From: Verrucomicrobiota bacterium
GTDB lineage: Bacteria > Verrucomicrobiota > Kiritimatiellia > SS1-B-03-39 > UBA6053
Length of the DNA: 45,290 nt
NCBI GenBank assembly: GCA_020831625.1
Contig: JAFIGD010000041.1
Span: 1 to 45,290 of the forward strand
Reading direction: 5' to 3'
In this document: positions 40,582 to 45,290 of the stretch, piece after piece
Layout: every line of letters begins with the position of its first letter
Numbering within the stretch: the first letter of the stretch is position 1
Notes under the pieces: model-generated
The model's input: the letters and a program-made list of their open reading frames with translations, nothing else
Told to the model about the DNA's origin: nothing
The model's database searches: none
Program-made: the position numbers and the translations under genes

Positions 40582-41700
40582 GTGATTGTTTCTTTGCAAC
40601 TTCAAGCCGCCATTGCGCAACGCGCCGGGGTGGGGCGTTATGTGCACACTCTCGCGCCGCTGCTGGCGGCCCGCAAGGGTGTCGATGACCGTTTACTGGG
40701 CTTTTATTTCGATTTTCGCCGGAAGGGCTCGCCGTTCCCTCCGGGAACCCTGGAGGAGCACCGGGTGCGCTGGATTCCCGGCGCGCTGGTGCAGCAGGCC
40801 TGGAAACGGCTGGGGGTTCCGCCCTATACCTGGTTCGCGCCCGGCGCGGATGTGCATCATTTCACCAATTTCGTAATTCCGCCGCTGCCGAAGAAGGCCA
40901 AAGCGGTGGTCTCGATTCATGACGCCTCCTTTCTCCGCTTTCCGGAAACCCTCGAACCCAAAAATCTCGCCTATTTGCAAAAGCATATCGATGCCACCGT
41001 GCGCCGCGCGGATCTGATTCTGACCATCAGCGAGACCATTGCCGACGAACTGCGCGAGGCGTATTCGCTCCCCGCCGACCGGGTCCGGGCCACCCTGCTG
41101 GGGCCGCCGCCCTCGCTGACCCCGATCAAAGACGCGGAGGCGGAGGCGCTGCTGAAACCGCTGGGCCTGGACCGTCCCTTCCTGCTGCATGTGGGCACCC
41201 TCGAGCCCCGCAAAAACCATCAATTTCTGTTTGAGGTCTTCAACCGGCTGGAGACCTTCGACGGCGATCTGGTCCTGTGTGGCATGGAGGGCTGGCATGT
41301 GGATCCGATTTTGCGGGCCCTGGAGGCGAGTCCGAAACGCGACCGGATCCGGCGGATCCATTATGTGAGCGACACCCAGCTCACGGCACTGTACCGCCGC
41401 GCGGAGGCACTGCTGTTTCCGTCGCTGTACGAAGGCTTCGGGCTGCCGCCGATCGAGGCGATGCGGCAGGGTTGTCCGGTGATTTCGAGTGACGGCGGTT
41501 CGCTGCCGGAAGTGGTGGGAGGGGGTGGACAGGTCCTCCCGCTGGAGACCGCGGCCTGGGTGGCTTCGGTGGAGACGCTTTTGTCGGATTCGGATCAGCG
41601 CGCGGCGCAAATTGCCGCCGGACAGGCGCGCGCGGCGGACTTCTCCTGGGAGCGTTGCGCGGACCAGACCTGGGACGCCTATCGGGAGGTGGCCTCATGA
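40582..41700 (+). CDS. GT4-type glycosyltransferase
   Basis: A protein of about 372 residues with a GT-B fold, family GT4-like. It transfers a sugar from a nucleotide-sugar, probably in lipopolysaccharide, exopolysaccharide or glycolipid synthesis at the cytoplasmic face of the membrane. The donor-binding C-terminal domain has LHVGTLEPRKNH and [15 protein letters not shown], with the E-x7-E pair. The N-terminus begins IVSLQLQAAIAQRAGVGRYV, the acceptor side. I place the start at GTG 40582 because it fits the family N-terminus; the ATG at 40528 would add 18 residues extending into the operator region. No strong ribosome-binding site is seen. It is followed by a second GT4 gene with an ATGA overlap. 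Confidence 0.85.
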   Translation: MIVSLQLQAAIAQRAGVGRYVHTLAPLLAARKGVDDRLLGFYFDFRRKGSPFPPGTLEEHRVRWIPGALVQQAWKRLGVPPYTWFAPGADVHHFTNFVIPPLPKKAKAVVSIHDASFLRFPETLEPKNLAYLQKHIDATVRRADLILTISETIADELREAYSLPADRVRATLLGPPPSLTPIKDAEAEALLKPLGLDRPFLLHVGTLEPRKNHQFLFEVFNRLETFDGDLVLCGMEGWHVDPILRALEASPKRDRIRRIHYVSDTQLTALYRRAEALLFPSLYEGFGLPPIEAMRQGCPVISSDGGSLPEVVGGGGQVLPLETAAWVASVETLLSDSDQRAAQIAAGQARAADFSWERCADQTWDAYREVAS

Positions 41701-42827
41701 AAATCGCCCTTGATGCCCGCTGGATTTTTGCCGAAACTTCCGGAATCGGTCAGCACACCAAGCAACTCATTCAGGGCCTTCAGGGGCTGGACACCCCGCA
41801 CGAGTGGCTGTTGCTTTTCGATGACGCGGAACGCGCGGAACAGGTCGCGGCGGAAACCGGGTGCGACATGCCCCGGGCGGTGCTGCCGTATTCCCTGTTT
41901 TCGATGCGGAATCAATTTCAGCTGCCAGGCTTCCTGCGGCGGGAAGGGGTAGAGGTGTACCATTCCACCAACTATATGATGCCGCTGAAAGGCTTTCCCC
42001 GCCACCGCGCCGGACGGGTGAAGGCGGTGATCACGATTCATGATCTCATTCCCATGGTGTTCCGGGACCACGCGCCCAAATCCCGCAAGAGCCGGCTGTA
42101 TCCGGTGTATGCCGGACTGATGCGGCAGGTCGCGGCCCGCGCGGACGCGGTGATCACCGTGAGCAAATCCTCCGCCGCCGATATCGCCCGCCTGTTGCGG
42201 CTGCCGGAATGGGAGCGGGAAAAAATCAAAGTCGTCTACAACGGAATTCATCCGCGATACTGCCCGGATCCGGAGACACCGCGGCGTCAGCCCCCGGAAA
42301 TCCTCTATGTGGGCCGGCTGGATCCCTATAAAAACGTGCCGCAGTTGGTGGCCGCCTTCGGGCAGGCGGTGAAAAAACTGCCGTCGGACACGCGGCTGCG
42401 GATCATCGGACCGCCGGACGAGCGCTACCCGGAGGCGATGGCCCTGGCGCGTCAGTTGGAGCTGTTCCCGCGCATGGACTGGGAGGGGCATGTGAACGAC
42501 AAAACGCTGCTCGACGCCTACCGCCGCGCCTCGGTGCTGGTGCTGCCCTCGCTGTATGAGGGCTTCGGTCTGCCGGTGGCGGAGGCGATGGCCTGCGGCA
42601 CCCCGGTGATCTGCAGCAACGCCTCCTCGCTTCCCGAAGTCGCCGGAGACGCGGCGGTCACCGTGCCCCCCGGCGATTTGCGCGAACTGGCTGACGCGCT
42701 GGTGCGGGTGATGACCGATGCGGAGCTTTCCGCCCGCCTCGCCGCCGCCGGCCCGCCCCGCGCCGCACACTTTACCTACGAAAACATGGCCCGCGAAACC
42801 CTCGCGGTTTATGAGACCCTCCTTTGA
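41697..42827 (+). CDS. Second GT4-type glycosyltransferase
   Basis: A 376-residue GT-B glycosyltransferase, related to its neighbour (both have GIGQH or GVGRY N-terminal loops, HDLIPMVF or HDASFLRF, and [10 protein letters not shown]). The donor site carries [13 protein letters not shown] and [14 protein letters not shown] (E-x7-E). The pair probably arose by duplication and acts in sequence on one glycan. The ATG at 41697 overlaps the upstream stop by four bases. The specific sugars are unknown, and no polysaccharide transport genes lie nearby. Confidence 0.88.
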   Translation: MKIALDARWIFAETSGIGQHTKQLIQGLQGLDTPHEWLLLFDDAERAEQVAAETGCDMPRAVLPYSLFSMRNQFQLPGFLRREGVEVYHSTNYMMPLKGFPRHRAGRVKAVITIHDLIPMVFRDHAPKSRKSRLYPVYAGLMRQVAARADAVITVSKSSAADIARLLRLPEWEREKIKVVYNGIHPRYCPDPETPRRQPPEILYVGRLDPYKNVPQLVAAFGQAVKKLPSDTRLRIIGPPDERYPEAMALARQLELFPRMDWEGHVNDKTLLDAYRRASVLVLPSLYEGFGLPVAEAMACGTPVICSNASSLPEVAGDAAVTVPPGDLRELADALVRVMTDAELSARLAAAGPPRAAHFTYENMARETLAVYETLL

Positions 42828-42850
42828 TTCCTTACCCAATGTCTTTTCTT

Positions 42851-42948
42851 AATCGTAATCGTAATCGTAATCGTAATCGTAATCGTAATCGTAATCCCCA
42901 TCGAGGTCTGCTTACAGAAGGTTCGATTCCGATCCCGATCCCGATTAC
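42851..42948. repeat. AATCGT hexamer array and GATCCC/GATTAC repeats
   Basis: After the glycosyltransferase stop, seven perfect AATCGT hexamers and a partial eighth fill 42851-42896. A second array of degenerate hexamers (GATTCC, GATCCC, GATCCC, GATTAC) follows at 42925-42948. Simple repeats like these change length by slippage. The stretch 42828-43206 holds no other gene that I can support. Confidence 0.85.
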
Positions 42949-43106
42949 GCGTATCCCTCTTACCTCTTGTATGGGACCCGGGGTGATGGAGTTCTGTTTT
43001 GATGTTGTGTTGGATTTCCCATCAACGCATCCTCCATTACCCCACCACTCCCGCCGCCAGGTCTTATCACTTCAAATCCCGACTCCCATCGGCGGCGGTG
43101 CCCTCA

Positions 43107-44544
<1,438 letters not shown>

Positions 44545-44567
44545 CCTCCGCGCCCCGGCGCAACAGG

Positions 44568-44599
44568 AAAACCCCGCCACGCCTTGTGGCGGGGTTTTT
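44568..44599 (+). terminator. Rho-independent terminator of gdhA
   Basis: A GC-rich stem (ACCCCGCCAC and GTGGCGGGGT) closes a GCCTT loop and is followed by a TTTTT run. It lies directly after gdhA. Confidence 0.93.
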
Positions 44600-44601
44600 C
44601 A

Positions 44602-44712
44602 TTTTCCGGGACTATGAAAAACAAAGCGCCATTTTCCGATGGCCGGAAAACAAAACCTGTCGTCTTCCGACGGTCGGAAAATAAGGCATGGCGTTTTCCG
44701 ACGGTCGGAAAA
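44602..44712. repeat. Phased TTTTCCG-N5-CGGAAAA palindrome array
   Basis: Three palindromes lie at 44632-44650, 44663-44681 and 44694-44712, with centres 44641, 44672 and 44703, exactly 31 bp apart, and 12-bp spacers of unrelated sequence. A degenerate fourth (TTTTCCG then GGACTATGAAAA) lies at 44602-44620, about 30 bp before the first. The half-sites are identical except for one T-to-C in copy 2. The same motif and period occur at 4213-4262. Thirty-one bp is close to three helical turns, so a protein could contact one face of the DNA. Frames reading through it are repeat translations. Confidence 0.85.
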
Positions 44713-44746
44713 CCTCCCGGCCACCATTGTGAACCCCGAAAACCCT

Positions 44747-45094
44747 TTATTTCGGGAAATCCAGCGGACTCTTCCGCTCCTTTTGCGTCCGGCTTGGAAC
44801 CGTGTGCGTATAGATCATCGTCGTCCGCACATCGGAATGACGCAGAATCTCCTGACACAAGCGCACCGCCTCTGTCGCCGCCGCCTGCTGCTCCGGCGAT
44901 TGACCTTTCGACGCAAGTTTCTGCAAAAACGGCATCAAACTGTCCTCCTCCTGAGGAGGATGACGATACTTGGCGCAAAAATCCCAGTAAAACCGAAGCC
45001 ACTTCAACGCCTCCCCATGACCCTGACCTGACACGCCCATCTTCTTCAGAGCGTCAGAAAAACTCGAAAATACATCAGCGGGTGGAGCGTTCAT
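44747..45094 (-). pseudogene. Internally deleted integron-type tyrosine recombinase
   Basis: A 115-residue frame that joins the two ends of an integron-integrase-like protein (normally over 300 residues). Residues about 24-79 resemble the N-terminal core-binding domain (LRFYWDFCAKYRHPP, FLQKLASKGQSPEQQ). Residues 81-115 are the C-terminal end, with ILRHSDVRTTMIYTH, including the nucleophile Tyr95, and a terminal KSPLDF. The catalytic Arg, Lys and His-x-x-Arg between them are missing, with the junction near residue 80 (RLC/QEIL). The deletion kept the frame, so a short protein could be made but should not recombine DNA. The start ATG lies at 45092-45094. An inverted repeat and an AT-rich gene lie upstream of its start, where an attI site and cassettes would be. 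Confidence 0.72.
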
Positions 45095-45110
45095 GGACTT
45101 ATATAAATAA

Positions 45111-45141
45111 CGTATAACATGTTCGTTTGAGTAGTTATACG
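45111..45141. other. Inverted repeat upstream of the integrase remnant (attI candidate)
   Basis: CGTATAAC (45111-45118) and GTTATACG (45134-45141) are perfect 8-bp inverted arms separated by 15 bp, starting 17 bases upstream of the integrase ATG. Tyrosine recombinase sites have inverted arms, but the arms do not fit the integron core-site consensus GTTRRRY exactly. The function is speculative. The surrounding sequence is AT-rich. Confidence 0.35.
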
Positions 45142-45242
45142 ATTAGTCAAAATCCTTTTCAACCACAAAATGTAGAAAATGCTTGATCAAAATAAAGCTC
45201 CGGTGCAAGATACCCGAAAAACGCTCAATAACTTGTTACCCC

Positions 45243-45290
45243 ATGAAGAAATATAAAAACATGATTTTTGCTTTTCTGGCAGGAATGGCG
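45243..45290 (+). CDS. Partial gene at the window edge, probable signal peptide
   Basis: The first 16 codons of a frame run off the window end: a Lys-rich start (MKKYKN) then a hydrophobic run (MIFAFLAGMA). This looks like the beginning of an exported or membrane protein. The DNA is much more AT-rich than the rest of the window, as expected for recently acquired DNA. No ribosome-binding site is clear. The product cannot be predicted. Confidence 0.4.
   Translation, partial: MKKYKNMIFAFLAGMA

Noticed and set aside
42921-42950. tRNA T-loop (GGTTCGATTCC)
   Set aside because: No matching T-stem, anticodon arm or acceptor stem; it is part of the GATTCC/GATCCC repeat.
44602-44712. CRISPR array
   Set aside because: The repeats are 19-bp palindromes with 12-bp spacers, much too short, and no cas gene is present.
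44584-45117. 177-residue plus frame across the palindromes and integrase remnant
   Set aside because: Its first part is a translation of the TTTTCCG palindromes and the rest is opposite the recombinase remnant.

Overview
The window comes from a GC-rich, Gram-negative bacterium. It encodes two TolC-type outer-membrane factors, an RND efflux set, lipoproteins, a small outer-membrane barrel candidate and a Hanks-type Ser/Thr kinase with an N-terminal zinc ribbon. These traits, with the many noncoding palindromic and 'CCACGGATG' repeats, fit the PVC superphylum, most likely Kiritimatiellota/Verrucomicrobiota. That placement is inference: no rRNA or ribosomal protein gene is present.

Layout. 1-354 is noncoding and holds four copies of a hairpin repeat. 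355-4128 is a minus-strand operon rnk, GH10 glycoside hydrolase, ABC exporter. 4321-7530 is a 1069-residue membrane protein joining two GIDE-like domains, a LemA domain and an M48-associated tail. 7531-8116 is mostly repeats. A DNA photolyase and a FtsX/MacB-type permease follow, then a second repeat block (four 47-bp tandem units). 11311-18643 holds a LarA-like enzyme, a barrel candidate, a winged-helix/pseudo-nucleotidyltransferase, a membrane protein, an M48 lipoprotein with TPRs, a stand-alone MshEN-domain protein and the zinc-ribbon kinase. 18627-23130 is two minus-strand clusters: polyprenyl synthase, nucleosidase, TolC; and NIF3-like, MutM. MsrB and two unrecognised exported proteins follow.

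25400-27075 is a repeat-bounded, lower-GC module of three small overlapping genes, one pseudopilin-like. 27147-32772 is a complete tripartite RND efflux operon. 32820-39242 is a four-gene two-component operon (hybrid kinase, membrane kinase, stand-alone receiver, hybrid kinase) coupled by ATGA overlaps, with no DNA-binding output domain. A DUF4143-type ATPase with a strong palindrome over its promoter is divergent from two coupled GT4 glycosyltransferases. After a low-complexity stretch come gdhA and its terminator, a 31-bp-periodic palindrome array, an internally deleted integron-type recombinase, and the start of an AT-rich gene cut by the window edge.

Most genes look like ordinary chromosomal functions. 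The most unusual material is the phased TTTTCCG-N5-CGGAAAA palindromes at two distant loci, the integrase remnant with an inverted repeat where an attI site would lie, the repeat-flanked three-gene module, and the GIDE-GIDE-LemA fusion. No rRNA, tRNA or CRISPR array was found.
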